This document shows, piece by piece, positions 12,501 through 27,500 of a stretch of 64,000 nucleotides of DNA (the first letter of the stretch is position 1; each line of letters starts with the position of its first letter). The translations under genes were made by a program, and so were the position numbers. The notes beneath the pieces were generated by a model. The model searched no databases. It saw only the letters and a list, made by a program, of their open reading frames with translations, and was not told the origin of the DNA. Location of the stretch: positions 949,160-1,013,159 of the forward strand of contig VXAI01000273.1 of the NCBI GenBank assembly GCA_013399305.1, in the 5' to 3' direction. The stretch is from Rostratula benghalensis (Eukaryota > Chordata > Aves > Charadriiformes > Rostratulidae).

Positions 12501-15500
12501 CTTATTGACTTAAAGGAAATGTGTGGTGAAGTATTATAAGGACATTGCTACTAGGCCTGCTGTGACATAACTTTTCCCATGGAATGGGGGAAGATACTGA
12601 AACAGGACAGGAGCTGATGGAAATCACTTGAGTCGCTGCGTTAACTGAACAGAGATGGCTTCTGCTAAAGAGCGTGCTTGAACAATGCAGGGATGGCAGG
12701 CCTGTAGCAGGGGGGCAAAAGAGGTGCTCCTGTTCCTCCCTGTTCCCCTTCTCCTTCTGCCCCAGCTGCTTACGTAGGCTGTCAGCATCTTGAAGGAATT
12801 TCTGATGGTTGTGTGGGCACACCACCACTTTTGGCCTCTTTCTGTAGCTGTTAAAAAAACCTTACTTCTCTGCTGAAACTCTCTTTTTGCTATAGCTTCT
12901 AAAGATGGTGGTATTGAATAGCAGGTAATGTATATAGTGTGATTACTTGTTACTTGCTTGAGAAAAATGTGTTCTTCAGAAAAGACATGAATGTGTAATA
13001 GTTTGAGAGACCATCACAATTGCTTGGAAAGTGAAATGAACATAGGTGATAATGGATGAGGCTTCTGGTTGAGTATGTCTGACTGGTGGTTACTTCTAGA
13101 ATTTCATTCAGAGAAGGATTTTTGCTAGGGGAGGGAGCTCACTGTTCTTATTTGTTTTTTACCACAGCTCTAGGACCCAAATTTTCTGCTATATGTGATT
13201 GAATGTAAGTCTCAATGATTTTGTTGTTTTAAATTTTATGGCAACCGTGGTGATCTCTGATGATTCTTCATGCCTGATAGTCTTTGTCCATCTCTGCGCT
13301 ACACAAACATACAGGGGTTTATATAATTTAATTTAAGATGGTTCTTTGCAAGAGGTAACACTGACATTTGGTTAGTGTGGCCTGTATTTATAGCAGCTAA
13401 TCTAATCCAACAACTTTACAGTGATAGTTCATATGCAAAGTTACATAAGTGAGAGATGAACAGTTATGATGATTTTTTTATCTTGTATTTTTGCATAGCT
13501 TTCAAACTAATGCTTATTGTGACAACTGTAATTTCATTATTTAGTTAAGCATCAGTTTTAAATTCTGATGTGTTTTTGCAAACCTGTTGACAGTGTGTTT
13601 TAGAACAGCATGCATTTTCTTCCATTGAATGAGATTGTTCTGAGAGGTAAAAGCAATGGTTGTCGTTAAATACATTTCCTACAAAAAGTTCCCTATGGCA
13701 TAGTATTTCAAATATTGAAAGGTAGAGCACATAAACTGTGAATATATTTAAAACATTTGCTATTAAAAGAAACGGCACAGAAGGATTAAATAAACTTTAT
13801 AAACTTATTTAAAAGGTAGGTAATTTTAAAATCTTATCAAGCTTTCTGTCATAGTTTATATCTAAAATGTTCATACACACAAAGTATCACGTGGATACTC
13901 TACAGTGTAGCACAGATACCTTACAGGGACTTGCTAGCTTTTTTTCAGTTGTCTTTTTCAACTTTCTTGTTTTAACCTGCACTCAGTACACACTGAGTAA
14001 CAGCTGTGACAAGGTCAAAGATTGACTTAACAGAGAGGCTGCTGAACACATTCTTGCTGTGTGCCCCTCAGATTTTCGCAGATGTGGATGTGTGATCATC
14101 TTGTAAAACCTTTGCTAAAGTTTCAAGATGAGCCAGATAGGCTTGTTTGGAATCACGTGCCACTTACCTGTTTGAGATTTTAAAGACAACTTTGTGTGGA
14201 GCATTTTATTTTGCTTTGATGCAGTGGGAAAAGGGGACATAGAGCACCCTGCAGAAGGAAGGAGTTGAAACTCAGTCTGAGGGTGCAGTTACGTGAGATG
14301 GCTGAACTCGCTGCTCAGGCTCACTGCTGCTGAAAGGACTCCCTCCTCCTTTGCGTTGGCTCTGGTGTTTGTGCAACTGCACAGGGAGCTGGTCTGATTT
14401 GTTAATCCATGAGAAAACTAACCTGACCCCAGAGGTGAGCAGCTTTCTCTTGAATGCAAGAGCTGTGCTGGTGTACCCGTGCTGTCAGGCAGGAATCCAG
14501 GGGTGGCACTGGGGGATGAGCAGGGAGCAGAGCTGTAAGGAATGAGCTGCGTGGCCTCAGCAGGACTCTGACCTGCAGTCCTGGACAGTATTTAGATGAG
14601 CTCAGCCTTTCCACGTGGTCTTCAATGGGTGTCCCAAGCAAATTGTACTGCCTGCTTCCCTGCTGGAGCACTCTAATAAGTGTTCACGTTCATGGAGTGT
14701 TTGATCTCTCTTAAGATCACCTAGAATATTTCAGATGTGAACCCTTTCCCATGGAGCCAACAACTTCAGCACAGGTTATTGAATATGTTGTTCTGAAAGA
14801 AGGGGGTTTCGTATTCTTCCACCTATGCAAGAAGTCTTTGAGTCCCATATGTGTATCTTACCTGTTAAATTTAATTGTAGGCCTTTATTTTGTACTGCCA
14901 GAGAACAACCTTTTCCCTTTATTTGTTCTGTACTTTTGCCCACCTTTTATTTTTTTCTTGGAGATGCTGTTGATTCTGGTGTGATGCGGTTACAGGAAGG
15001 AGATTGTTTTTAGAAAAATCTTTGCTCCTGTCAGGATAAAGGAACCTATGACTGGATCATATTCATTCCAAGCAGTTCTAGAGCTTTTAATGCATGTATT
15101 TCCTTGGAATTTTTTTATTTCTTGTATTTAGTCAAATCATTCACAAATTTGCGTGTCAAAAAGTTATGTTGTATATAAGTGGTTATTCCATATATTTAAA
15201 AATTAAACAGAGAAAAACCCTCTAACAAACAAAAAACAGTTAATAGGCAGCACAATAGTCTTGCTTAAGACCTTCCTTAGCAGCTTAAGTGGGACAAAAA
15301 TAACTTTGAGCACCATGCAGCATTCAGCCTTTGCAGCATGGCATTTCTTGTCCCATGCAAATGACAGAGAAGGGAAAATTCTTGGAATTTTTAAGCAAAG
15401 GGAAGTAATGTGCTCCAAGAAGATGGAGCTCTTCATTACTAAGTACTGGATTTACTTACCTCACAGGGCCGGTTCCATAGTTTTGGTTTTACTCCTGCTA

Positions 15501-18500
15501 TTCTTTCTGTCACCTCTTCTTACATGATTGCTTCCTTGTTTTACTCCTCTGCAGGGACTGTTGGGGATGAGTGGGGATGAGACACACTCAAGAGTGTTCT
15601 CAGAACCTCTCTGCCTCCGAGTTGCAATAGATAGGGGCCGGGAGCTTTTGTTTCTGAATCCCTGCATGCTTGGACTTTCTTATTCCGAAACAATTCAGCA
15701 AGAACCTACATATGTTTAGACAGGCTTTTATTTGCCTATATGGCTTTTCTTGTTTTTCATCTTCCTTCTACATGCCTACTTCTGTTACTTACTTAGGACT
15801 TGTATGAGTGTAACCAATTACACTCAGCGGGAAGAAGACACCCTTAGGCATCCTTATCTTAGAGTAACAGTATTTACATTGGAGAATACTAAACAACATT
15901 TATTCCTTAATAACCCTGTATGAATTATACTTGGGGCTGTCATACATCTAGATTTCATTGGAGATAACCCTCTTTTTCACCTGGCATTGTTTGAGGGCTG
16001 TGGCCCTGTGTCTAGTGTTTCCAGATGTCTGGCGAATTGTTCTGAATGCTTTGGGACATCCAGAACGTGCCAGACAAATGGCCACTGTGCCTACGTGGTG
16101 TGTGTGCAATGGGGCTGGTGTTTTGTGGTGGTATTGAATGAACCAGCGTGTGCTGCAACGTTCCCATGTTGCACTTTTTTCTGACCAGGAAATCCCTTTC
16201 AGAAACAAGGCAACTTAAGTGTTTCACACCACATCCTGTTTACTTTCTCTCTTGTTCGTGTCAAAAATTCCAGTGCTAGATAGTGAATAATCCTTCCATT
16301 CCTATGTTCCTCCCATTTAATTATTCTCTACCAAGGATAGCATTTCTAATAGGCTTTTCTTCATTGTGAACATTTGCTCATTTGCAGTACAAAAATCCTA
16401 GAAAACTAACTTTGTAGATCTCTCAACAGCAACTGCTTGTTAACTGCCTTCAGTCGTTGGTGGAACTGGTGACCTAAAGATCACTGCTGCTCAGTACCAG
16501 TGAAGAGAACTGGGATTTTTTTCTTTTCCTCTCTAGAAAACTTCCTTTAGTTATTGTCTTTAAAAGCTAATACAGGTTATTCACCAATTAAGGAATTATT
16601 ATTTTTTTTTTTTTTTAGATTGTGGGTGTGTGCCGTTTTGATCTATATTAGTACTTATTTTTGTTTAGACATCTGCCTGAACTTCAGGAAATCTTAAATC
16701 AAAACCTGGGGCATATTTAAGGAATTTGTTTTAGATAATGAAGTTTTTCAAGACAAGCTCTGTGTAGCTGTAACTATTTTTCCACGGTTTTGAACAGTGC
16801 ACATTTCCTAGTTGCCGTGTTCACAAGCAACTGGGTTCTTACAATATTTTCAGCTAAATAGTAATTGGTGGCAATGTGGTAGGCAGAGTCCTCTTTGCAG
16901 TGTTAATCTGTTTTAGGATGAAGAGAGCACCAATGAAGAGGTGTAAGAGCCAAATTCAAGGATTATGCTAATTTTCCTTATAAAAGTAGGGAGTGACACC
17001 CTGTGATGTTTCCTTTAATTTAAAGGACTCTTGCTGCTGCAGTTTACGATGAACTGTGTGTTGTTAATATGTTAAATCTTTCCTGGGCACACCTCCTAAA
17101 TTGGAATAGAAGAGGTGTTAGTCATAGGGATGCTCCTTTTTGGAATCTAAAGGAGCTTATACGAGCTGCTTAGCCCTTGCAGCATGTTTTGGGACAGGGA
17201 AAACACTGTACTAGATTTGTAGGTGTGCTTGAAAGCTTAGAGAGTATTTAATGGCCTTGAATTCTAGGCTGTATGGATGACAAAGGATGGTAAGGTTTGT
17301 GGTCTCTGATGTAGGCAGTGAATAGATGCATCGATTCTTTGCAAGTTCTGTGGCTGTGAGCCGTGAAGCCACTCATCTTCACAGCGGTTTAGTACGTTGC
17401 ATACTAAGCTCTTAGAAGTTTTAACTTTGTGAAACCTTGAGAAACTAACTCTTATTTGAGTACTGTGTGAAATTCCATTGAGAGGGCTGACATCTTTTGG
17501 AAATCTGAGTGGGTTAGTGTTTGTACCTTAGTTTTCCTGGATTAAAAGAGAAGGTATTTCATGGGTTATGGAACTGTGAAGTGCTTGGGGATTTGGTAAT
17601 GAAAAGAGGTGTTGCCTAAGATGACCCTGTCAGTTGATAGGGCATGTATGTATTTGCACCTCTTTACTCTTCTATGATTAATATCTCAACTTCAGCGTTG
17701 TCTTTTCCATTTAATTGGAAAATAACAAACTTATTAAGAAATGAGATATCAAGCATTCCTTTAGTCTCCCAAAGGTAATACTCAAGCTTGCCACAATGTA
17801 TAGCACGGTAATAACTGTGGGACAATAAGGGTTGAAAAGCATTTCAGTAGCTGAAATGAATTGTATTTTTAATAGTGCACTGATGTGGCTAAGCCACATC
17901 ATGAGATAATGCTCTGATGATTTTTATATTTTGAAATAAAATTTTATTATTAAAAGAAATGAAATAATTTTGTGTGTATCTTGGCCAATAGAGGATTATG
18001 CTCTGAGCACAACTGTTAATGCTGTGATGATCTCAAGAATAATTTTTAATATCTCCAAGTACCCTTTTGACAACAGAATAGCATCACATGTTTGAGAAGA
18101 AGGGCTAGATTTCCATTACTGTATGTTACAAAAATCTTAAAGCTCTGTAGGACAGGAGTATTGCTAATTTAAAAATATCACAGCTATTTATGGCCATGCT
18201 GGGTAAAGACAAAGTTTTTTCATCGAGAAAAGGTTAGAGAGAAGGATAAATAAATGTAGTGACAAAATAATCCAGTGTCTCAAAAGGTGAGAAAAGATGG
18301 GGGTAGTTCCTTCCATAGTGTAGGCTACACAGCCCATAACGGGTACTTGTTTTTCTGCAGGGAGCAGTACAGCAGAGGCTGTCAGGGAAGACAAATGCCT
18401 TAAGATTATTTCTGACGCTGCATTATAATATAAATTGGGTGGTAAGTGTGGGTAAATCAGTGTCTGTTTAGATGTGGGGAGTGATGATACTGAGTCAATG

Positions 18501-21500
18501 AGGACATCAAAAGTTAGGCTTCAATATTCAGAGAAAGAAATGCTGAGAAGCTCCTCTCCAGACCTTGAAATCTTAAGAACTGAATCAGGAGCTCAAAACT
18601 GGCATTATTCTATAATAATTTTGGCAGGCTGTAGCTCCATTACAGTAGAAAAGAGTGGAGGAAGAGTGGGTAAGCTGTAAAGAATGTTTAACTAATACAG
18701 CTCTTTATGGTCAGTTTTATTTGCAATGTTCGGATCTAAACACGGTTGACATTTTTTTTCCTGTGGGGTGTTTTGAGTTATCGATTTTAATGAATTCCTC
18801 AAAAATTCTTGATAGGACACAGAGGTGTTTCCAACAGAAACGTGCCTGGGGGCTGCTGTCACCCCCAGTCCTGCAGCCCTGGTGGTGAGGGAGGACCAAG
18901 AGCCCTGGGTTCCAGTGAGAACCCAACTTCTGGGTTCCTGCGAGCGAGCTGGAAGCTTTGGAGTTTCTCATTAAAGGAATTTGAAGTAGTTCATATTTAG
19001 AATTCTAATTCTAAATTTTGACTATCTTCAGCTTTTTTTTTTTTCTTTTTCCCAAGAGAAGTGTTAGAGATACTTGAAAAGAAAAAAAAAAAAAGACTTT
19101 TTGTTAAATGTACTGCATTTCAACCATAAGTAACCTCACCAAAGGTAATTTACATTGTATATGTTAAAAAATGAAAACATGATGTAGTTTGTCCAGTGCA
19201 TCCATAGCAACTGAAGTTGAAGCTTATAAATAGCTCACTTCAATCTGAATTTTAGTTTCAAGTACATAGTTTCAAGACATAGTTTAACTGATTTTTATGA
19301 AAACAGAATTATAATTGTCTTTGTTATTAAGAACTCCACAGGTTGCTTAATCAGACAAGTCAGCACTTGCACTCAGATATTGAAGTACTAGTAAGAGTAT
19401 TTTGGCTTTCCTGAAGCAGTTTTGGGTCTTTGATTTTATTTTTTTTTTTTTTTTAAAGGATCAAGCCTAAAGAGTTCAGACATTAACATGGGAATAAAAG
19501 GGAGATGGACCTTTTTTGCCATAAAATCTTTTTCTCTTCTTAAGGTACAACATATATCTAGGCAGAGAATCACAGGAACACTATGCACTTTTGCTCAATC
19601 AGGCAGTTCCCAGCACATAATTTTCTACCTCAAAGTCTATTTCTTAGAAGGTGCTGTATCTCAGCTCCTAGAAAGCAAGGAAGCAGTGAGTGTTTCCTCC
19701 CACAAGTACCTCGAGCCAGTCTTTTGTCCCTGTCATAGTGGTCTCAGTCATGCTCTTGGTGGCTCTGTGAATTGAGGTCAGAAATTAACACTAGAACTTC
19801 ATCTTGAATGAAAGAGTGAAGGGTGACTGCCCCTAGTGTGTTACAATTTGTTATAATCTACATTGAATATGGAGTCTATAATTACATTAAAAAGGAAAAA
19901 TGTGACATAACCAGTAATTGAGATTGTCAATAAGATGCTACTCTTCTGTGTTTTACTGAAATACTGTCTGATACTGTATTTTTGATCTTTCTAAAAGTAA
20001 TCTTCTGTCTTGAAGAATAATTTTATTATATAGTTAATAATACCTTAATGCTAGAGATGTATGCTGTTGCCAAAGGAATGCTCTACATACCTCTTAAGAT
20101 GTATTAAGTTTAGATATGCTTTTATTCTAATTTAACAGTGTTGGACTTCATTTTTCAAGTAGCAGACTTTTGTCTTGTGGGTACCGTAACTGTTCTAAAC
20201 TTAAATATTCATTTTGTGCAAATCTTCAAATTTTGTTGAATCTTCAAATGTTAAGGATTGTCTTGTCTTGTATCATTTTATGACAGGATCAGGGGAATTA
20301 GTTGTAGGGAGTAGGCTGATTCCTGTTGGTTTTTTTTTTTCCTGAACTTGCCAACATTTGCAAGCTTTGAACCAACTTTGTTCTTTGCACTGAAATGAGT
20401 CTCTGGGCTGAGCAGGAGTTTGTTTTTCTTTGTTTTCTATTGAAATTAATTTCTGAAATATTTTCTGTTGTCTGTAAGGACTTGCTTTTAAGCTTCCAGC
20501 AGTGCACTGGCTTGTCTGTTGGACAGGAGTGATGTTATTAACAGTATGAAACTCATTTAAGTAGAAACTTTCTTGCTAGGCGAATACTTCCATCCTTTAT
20601 GATTCTGCTTCTTTAGAGTCATTGCTTTTTAAAAATACAAGATCAAACCCATTTTTTGATTAAATATATCTACCTATCACGCTACTCTTAAATTTCAATT
20701 TTATTCTGAGCTGCAGACAGATAAGCCATAAATGCTTAATGACCTTCTAGTTAGACTTGGGTAAATGGTGGTGAGCTCTCTTGCGGTTAGGATGGGCAGC
20801 TGAGGTATGTGCTGGCTAAAAGGCCTCTTTTATCTGTATTAAATTCAAGTAATGTTTCCAGGTAATACTCTTCCATGCTGTCCAGGCAAATTAACAAATA
20901 TAAATATTGAAGCAAAATATTCAATATTTTATCTAATATTAAAACAAATATAGATATGCAAGCAGGTGATGCAGCCTGGTATCTGTATTTTACACATCTG
21001 AAATAAAATGTAGCGGACAAAAAGAGAAGGAAGCTGTGTATTAGTTTCTGTATCTTATATTTAGAATAGTATTTTTAATATTTAGAGATACATGTGTCAC
21101 TTACGGTGTTTGATCCTCAGTGACTTGCTTTTGGCCTCTGACTGGAAGTGATGACTTTAGTGATGACTATTGCATCACTGAAGAGCTGGTCGAGGACAGA
21201 CTCCTTTGTGAAGCAAGGGAGCCTTGGGGTAGAGAGGACAATTTGAGTACTATGTCCTCTATTCCATGTATATCTCAAGTCACATAAAATACAATGTTTG
21301 GGTTTTAAGTTATTAACTTGTCACTATGAGGCTATTACTGTGTTTTTAATCTCCTTTCTGGTGGTTTATTTAGAAATGGACTGCATGCCTAGCTATCTTC
21401 CCACAGGAGTCAGGAAGCTCCTCTTGTTTTAAAGTGGAACAGCCTGCCCAAAAATGTGATCAAAATGCTTCCCTGGTGCACCTCAAATGTGATGACCTGT

Positions 21501-24500
21501 TGTGTTTTGGTGGGTTTGGCTGGTTGGCCTGTACTGGAGCCCAAGGTTGCGGTGCTGAGGCTTCCCCTCCACCGGCTGCCCCAGTTCTTTTCCACTCTGG
21601 GGGTTCCTGTGCAACTACTAGTCTTGCAGGTCCCTGGCTTCACTTCGAGCACAACCTGCACTGTTTGAGTACTTTGAAAATGCTCTTTTAATTTAATGTG
21701 GTTTTTTCAGCAATTTCTCTTTATATCAGAGGCAGAAGTTGCAAGTGCCTAAGAACAAAAGAGCAAGATATTGCACCCAGAAGCATCCTTTGCTGCTTAG
21801 AAGTCCAAGTCTGTTTTTCATGTAGGTGTTATATGTTTCCCTAGAGCTTGAATAATTGCTGTAACTAAACTTAAAATAAATAAATATATAAAATCTTAAA
21901 NATCTTAAAAATCACTAATGAGAATTAGTCCAGGAAATAAAGTAGAAAGATGAAAATGCCCTCTTTCTGTGTAATGATATTTACTTAAAGAGTTTTTGGT
22001 TCTATATTTCATTCTGCATGGATGCCCTGGAGAGCAAGGTTATTTGAAGCAAATAAGAGAATTAAAGACTTAATTGTATGTCCAGTGCTTATTGTAACTA
22101 AATTTTGTTTCCTGTAAAAGCAAACCTTCCATTTGAGTTTGAAGTTAAGAAATGTATCGCTTGTGTAAAATGCAAGCCAGAGAATTGTGTGAGGTGAGGA
22201 GGGTGGTGAGCACAATGTATCCCAAAAACCTTCTGCAGCTGGAGACCTAAATTTATATGACACTACTAGACTGAAGAATGCTGTGAAAATAAATTGTTCT
22301 AAGAAGAGCAGTCCCAGCACATAAGTGAAAAGTTGATTCAGGAAAGCCAATACAGGCTAACAAAAAGGAGTTGTAAGTTAAAGCTGAGGTATAGTCATTG
22401 TGCTTAATTGTTAACTAAAATGCATTTTCTTCCAACTGATATAGCGGAATAAAACAGATTAATATTTTAGTTGCTTCACTTACATTGTCATAAGGATTTT
22501 TTGATTGCATCATTACAATGATTGCTCTTGATAGGACATCTATGAAATGACACTTAAAATTGCATAGACCTTTTCAATGAAAAATAACTTCAGAGGGAGC
22601 TGTTTTGTAAACTTGTACATCAGTTTTGTATTGCTTTCTGGCACTAATCACTCCACTGTGCAGTTAGTCATGCCAGTAGAAGTGAGAAATCTCTGTGATG
22701 TATCAGTGATAAGGCGGAAGTGTTTTTTGGAAGGCTGTGTAGCAACTAATGATCACAAATAACAAAATACCAAGTATTCTGAACTAATCTGACATTTCAG
22801 TATAAGTGAGAAATTGTGCAATTTTAACAAACTTCAAAATCAGAGTGCAAAAGACTAGGTAGCCATAATGTTATTTGCCATGCTAAATATATTTGTTATA
22901 TGAGAATTACATGCTGTACAAGTTCATGTGTTTAAATTTTATACAAAGAAACCCTAAGGCAGTAAACTTCTTTCAGATTGCTGTGCTTGTGTTTAGGATA
23001 AGCTTATGTAAACTGAAGGCATATATGCAGGGTTTTTTGAGATAAGGATCTACATTCCAGCAACTAGTAATTATACAATAAACAATTAACTGTTCTAATA
23101 GATACAATGTTTTTAGTGAAAGACAAATTCATTTTTGAGGTTGCCGTTTCATTAACTATGACCTGGGAGTTTGTATTTTAAAAAAAAAAGTGTCATATAT
23201 TTTGAGCGTTCTTGTGATGCTCCTAATTACTAGAATTTTGAGATTCCAATAATTAATGAGGGGGTTTAGATGCTAAGTGTAGAGCTCATTTTGCAGCATT
23301 AATTTCAGCATCCTCCCTGTTACAAAGTCTTTGTCAAAGTTTCTTTTACAAGTTGTTTTTGTCACTCAGGGTGTTCTGCCTTCCATTGGCGTTGGCTGTA
23401 TGAGTGACATATGTTGTATGACTTCATAATTTGCCCTTTAAATGTATGTGAAAACAAAGTTAGCATCACATACTTCTGTGTAGGTAAATGCTTTAAAAAA
23501 AACCTTGGAAGTAAAACTAAGTAAAACCTATTACATGTGGGAAGTTTTCACAAGATCAGCATTTGTGTTAATGAAGATCTTGCTAACAATGCATGTGCTG
23601 CCATGACTCAGTTTAGAAACATACTTTCTCATCTAGTATGTGTTTATTTTTAAAAACTATGAAGAAAGCATCATGTGTCCTAAGGGGGTTTGGTTTTTTG
23701 GTTTTTTTTTTTTTTTTTATTTAGTAAGACCAATTTGTTCAAAAAACCAAACCACCTTAACTTTAAAAAAGTTAAAATTCTTGTAAAAAATATATGCATT
23801 TGAATTTGTCTTATTACATGCGTAGTGTTTTATATGCCGAATGCAGTTGTCATTTTTTGTCTGGAAATACTACATGTTTTTAAATGCTGTAAATCAGAAA
23901 ATGACCTACAGCGTCGTGCAGTTACGCTGCCAATTGTGCCTAGGGATGAGGCAAATCATGAGATTTCAGTGAGCATGAAATAGAAATGGGTTGCTGATCC
24001 ATAGTGTTGAACTGCACAAAGGTCTGTCCTCTACCACATAAGCATGTCCATGTGCTGACTCCGAATGGTGGCTTGACAATTCTTTACAAGGTAATTATTG
24101 CTGTGAAAGGTATAAAGCTGAGGTTCCTTGCTTTTTCCAAAGGAGTTTCGCTCATTCTTTAGGCTTGTGCCTAAGGTATGCTGACCTGTGGGAGCACTGC
24201 TATGCTACAACCTATAGCATTGCTCATGGCACTCTATAAGCAGCTGGAATGGCAAATACACCCCCTGTTAGTGCCTCGTGGGCATGGAGGTTAATCTGGG
24301 TGCCTAAAATGTTGTGTGCCTTACAGACAGGTTCTTGCTGGTTCATAATGTGTGCAGGTTATTGGGCTCTTGCAGGCTCATCAAATCTCCACTGCCTCCT
24401 CTTGTCATCCTAATGGAAATGAAGCAAATGCAGTAGTGTTGCCAATGGTTTATATTATTTGGTGAGTCTTATAAAAGTTTCCCATGATGTCATGATTCCT

Positions 24501-27500
24501 GGCATCAAGTGTTCAGTTTTTCCCTTATGCAGAGTGACTGCCCCCTCGTCCCAGGGGATGAAAGAGGGTAACGGAAGTCTCCCTTACACGGTCAGCAGGG
24601 AGGTTGTGGGTTTCATCATTTGGGGGTTTTTTTTGGCATCTGTTTACAATTGAATTTTGAACTTAAGCAATCTCACATGTGCAGTGGAATAAGTAGCAGC
24701 TACCTATAAAGTTGACATCCAAAAGGCAAGAAGAGAAGAAGAAAAGTGGTTCCTCGATCGTGTTGGCTTTCGTTTTTTCCATTTGACAGGTGGTGCACTG
24801 AGCTGAGTCCGTGGAAGCTTGAAAGCTTTGGGATTTTGTTTTGCTTCCTCCTCCTCTTTCTGCCTTTTAAGTTGGAAATTCCTAATGTTGCTTGATGTTT
24901 AGATCTTATTTATTTCCTGCATTATTGCTTTTGCATGGGCCCGGACACTGTATATTTTTAGTTTCTATTAAGCCCAGTTACAACATCATGTTAATTCAGA
25001 TGACTCATTAGAAAACATTAAATAAAAACTGTGGATCATTAGCTTCTATTTAGTACTAGGAGGTCTGAAGACAAGATTTATGAATTACTAGTGCTCTCAC
25101 TGTCAATTTTATTACAATGGTACCAAAATTAGCAAAATCTTTAAAAAAACACTGCTCCCACAGCTTCTTAATCCTTTGAGTCTGATTGTGGTGCTGTAGG
25201 TTTTAAAGGAATCAGAAACTGAATTGTTAAATCGGACCTGTATTTGTAGTCATCTGCTTTGCAGACTTCACATCAGTAAATCACTACAAAAACTGTCCAT
25301 CCAGTATTACTTACAGTTGAACTAGGAAGACCTCTATCTTTCTGACCTAGTCCTTTGTAGACTTTTTCATGGTGAACTTTGGTGTGTGGTGGGGTTTTTT
25401 TGGGGTGGTTTTTTTTTTGTTTTTTTTTTTTTGTAAGGTTCCCCCTTGCTCTTTTGCCCATTGGGTTTTATAGTACTTTAACTGCTTAGCGTTTTCAGTG
25501 ATTTCCTGGCACAACCACATCTGTCAGATCTTGGGCTTACGTTCTCTTTTATTTCTTCAACTTTTTAGTTTGGGGTTGAGATTTCATAGTTGTACTTTGT
25601 ATCTATAGCTGTATATTTTTGTTAATAATGTTTAATTTCTTCCTTAGCTTAAGCTATGGAGGAGGACATTCATCGCATTCAGAAACAGATCTTCTTCACA
25701 GACAGACATACACAGCTTCTCATCAGCTTTCTGGATACTCAGCTACACACCATCCTACTGGTAACTGTTCATATCATGAGATTACAGCTTAAACATCTAA
25801 AGAAAAAAATGCCAAACTTAGATATTTTAGATTCAAGTTGATGAATTTTGTAATCAGAGGGAGTTTGTCAAGCAGGTGATGGCAAGTGGTATTAGAAAAG
25901 CTGAATTTGTAGTAGAAAGCTAACAGTCAGTTGTTAGCTTTTATCAAAATGTTGGAAGTCAAAAGGAAAATACAAGGCTGGGTTATGCTCAATAACTTAT
26001 TGTTGGTTCTTAAAGAAACTGCATTTATTCTTTAAAATACAGCTTTTTCAAGGTTTGGCCTATGCGTATGAGCCAAATGTTAACTATGTCTCAAAGCCAG
26101 CTGCAGAAATTGTGCCAGTTCTTTTAGACTAAAGCAAATAGAAAAACTAATGCAAGTTGGAATACAGTGTTGCTGGTGCTTGTGCAAATAAGATACAGTG
26201 CTACGGGAAGTTAAAAATTACTTTAAATGTAGTAGTTCAGTGATGTTACAACTGCACCAGGCCCTGTCTGTGATTCTGATGCTATCCTGTTTCCATGTCA
26301 GAAGAAGACAGGGCATGACCCCTTCATGTTTGCTTTGCAACCCAGTTTCTAAGGAGAAATACTTGAGCTCATGTGCTGGCTGGAATCTACAGTCTCTTGG
26401 CCAGGTCCTCAATCAGGACGGTGGAGGGTCAGAACTGCAGAGAGCATTTCGGGGTGCAGACCCTGCAGTCTTGACATAGTCTCAGTTTCTCCAAATCCTG
26501 TATCTCTCCAGGGCTTCCCATCTATTCAGTTCCCTCAGCCATCTCTTTAGCGCTTCCCATCTATTCCCATTCCCTCAGCCATTGGAAGGTGTGAGCAATA
26601 GGGAACGCACACAGGTGTTTGTTGAAACAGGGAATGCAACCAAAACTGCTTTTCTTTTGCTGGTCCTACAGAAAAGTCCAAACTGCTACAGGCTGCCCAA
26701 AGTGGGAAAAAACTGATAAAGAGAAGTTGAACCCATTTAAGAAGGAATTATAAATGTTTAAAGGGTTCATGTGAAGTGTGGAACAGTGATTCTTCAGATC
26801 AAGGGAGAATTTTATTGGTTGACTGACAGACATTGTTTTTAAGCATCAGTTTAACATAAGTTTAGTAATAGATTTTAAAATGTGTGCTCAAGTTCCAGTT
26901 TACAGTTACTAAAACAATTAAATACTGAAACAAATCAATGTATTTAATGATATTGCTAATGTTCGATAGGTTATTTTTAGTTAACTATGAATATATATCC
27001 TTGTGATTTGATTGAGCTTCTAATAAGTTCATCTGAACTGTCTATTTGTTTTGTTTGATTTCCCTCCACTCTCATCTAGGTCTTTCAGGAATATTTGATA
27101 CCTGTATGCACAGTGCTGGTAGCAACACTAAGGAAACTTCTTCAGTTATGAATTTTCTCTCTGCTATTGAGTCTCGTACCGCTCAAGCAGTCTCTTCAGG
27201 ATCTACCCTTTTACCACAATTCAGGGCTCCTTCTTGGCAGACAGGTGAAAAATTTACCTTAAAATAAAATTTTGTCATGATTACATTGAATGATTGAGAA
27301 AATTTGAAACAAAAATAGCCTGCCAGGTGAAAAGGCTGCATGTCTTCTACCTCTCTTCTGTCTTGGTATTTTAAAATCTCAAAATCAATGAAAATACATT
27401 AGCAGAAGCATTGCATTAGAAGAAGAATTATATAAATTGAAGTTCTAATAGTTTAGAAGGAATTTAGATGTATAGGATGTGTCTTTGTCAGATGAGTCAA

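Larger units (their letters stand above)
9540..25647 (+). other. QSER1: QSER1 intron 1 (16.1 kb)
   Basis: Donor GTGAGG, acceptor TTCCTTAG. The first 0.7 kb is still CpG island; the rest is AT-rich. It contains a decayed CR1-like relic (10477-11250), long T runs (near 16602-16618, 19440-19454, 23702-23718), a 21-bp perfect inverted repeat at 17881-17901 and a single N at 21901. Open frames up to 113 codons occur on both strands but show no protein-like composition or recognisable family. Confidence 0.85.
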
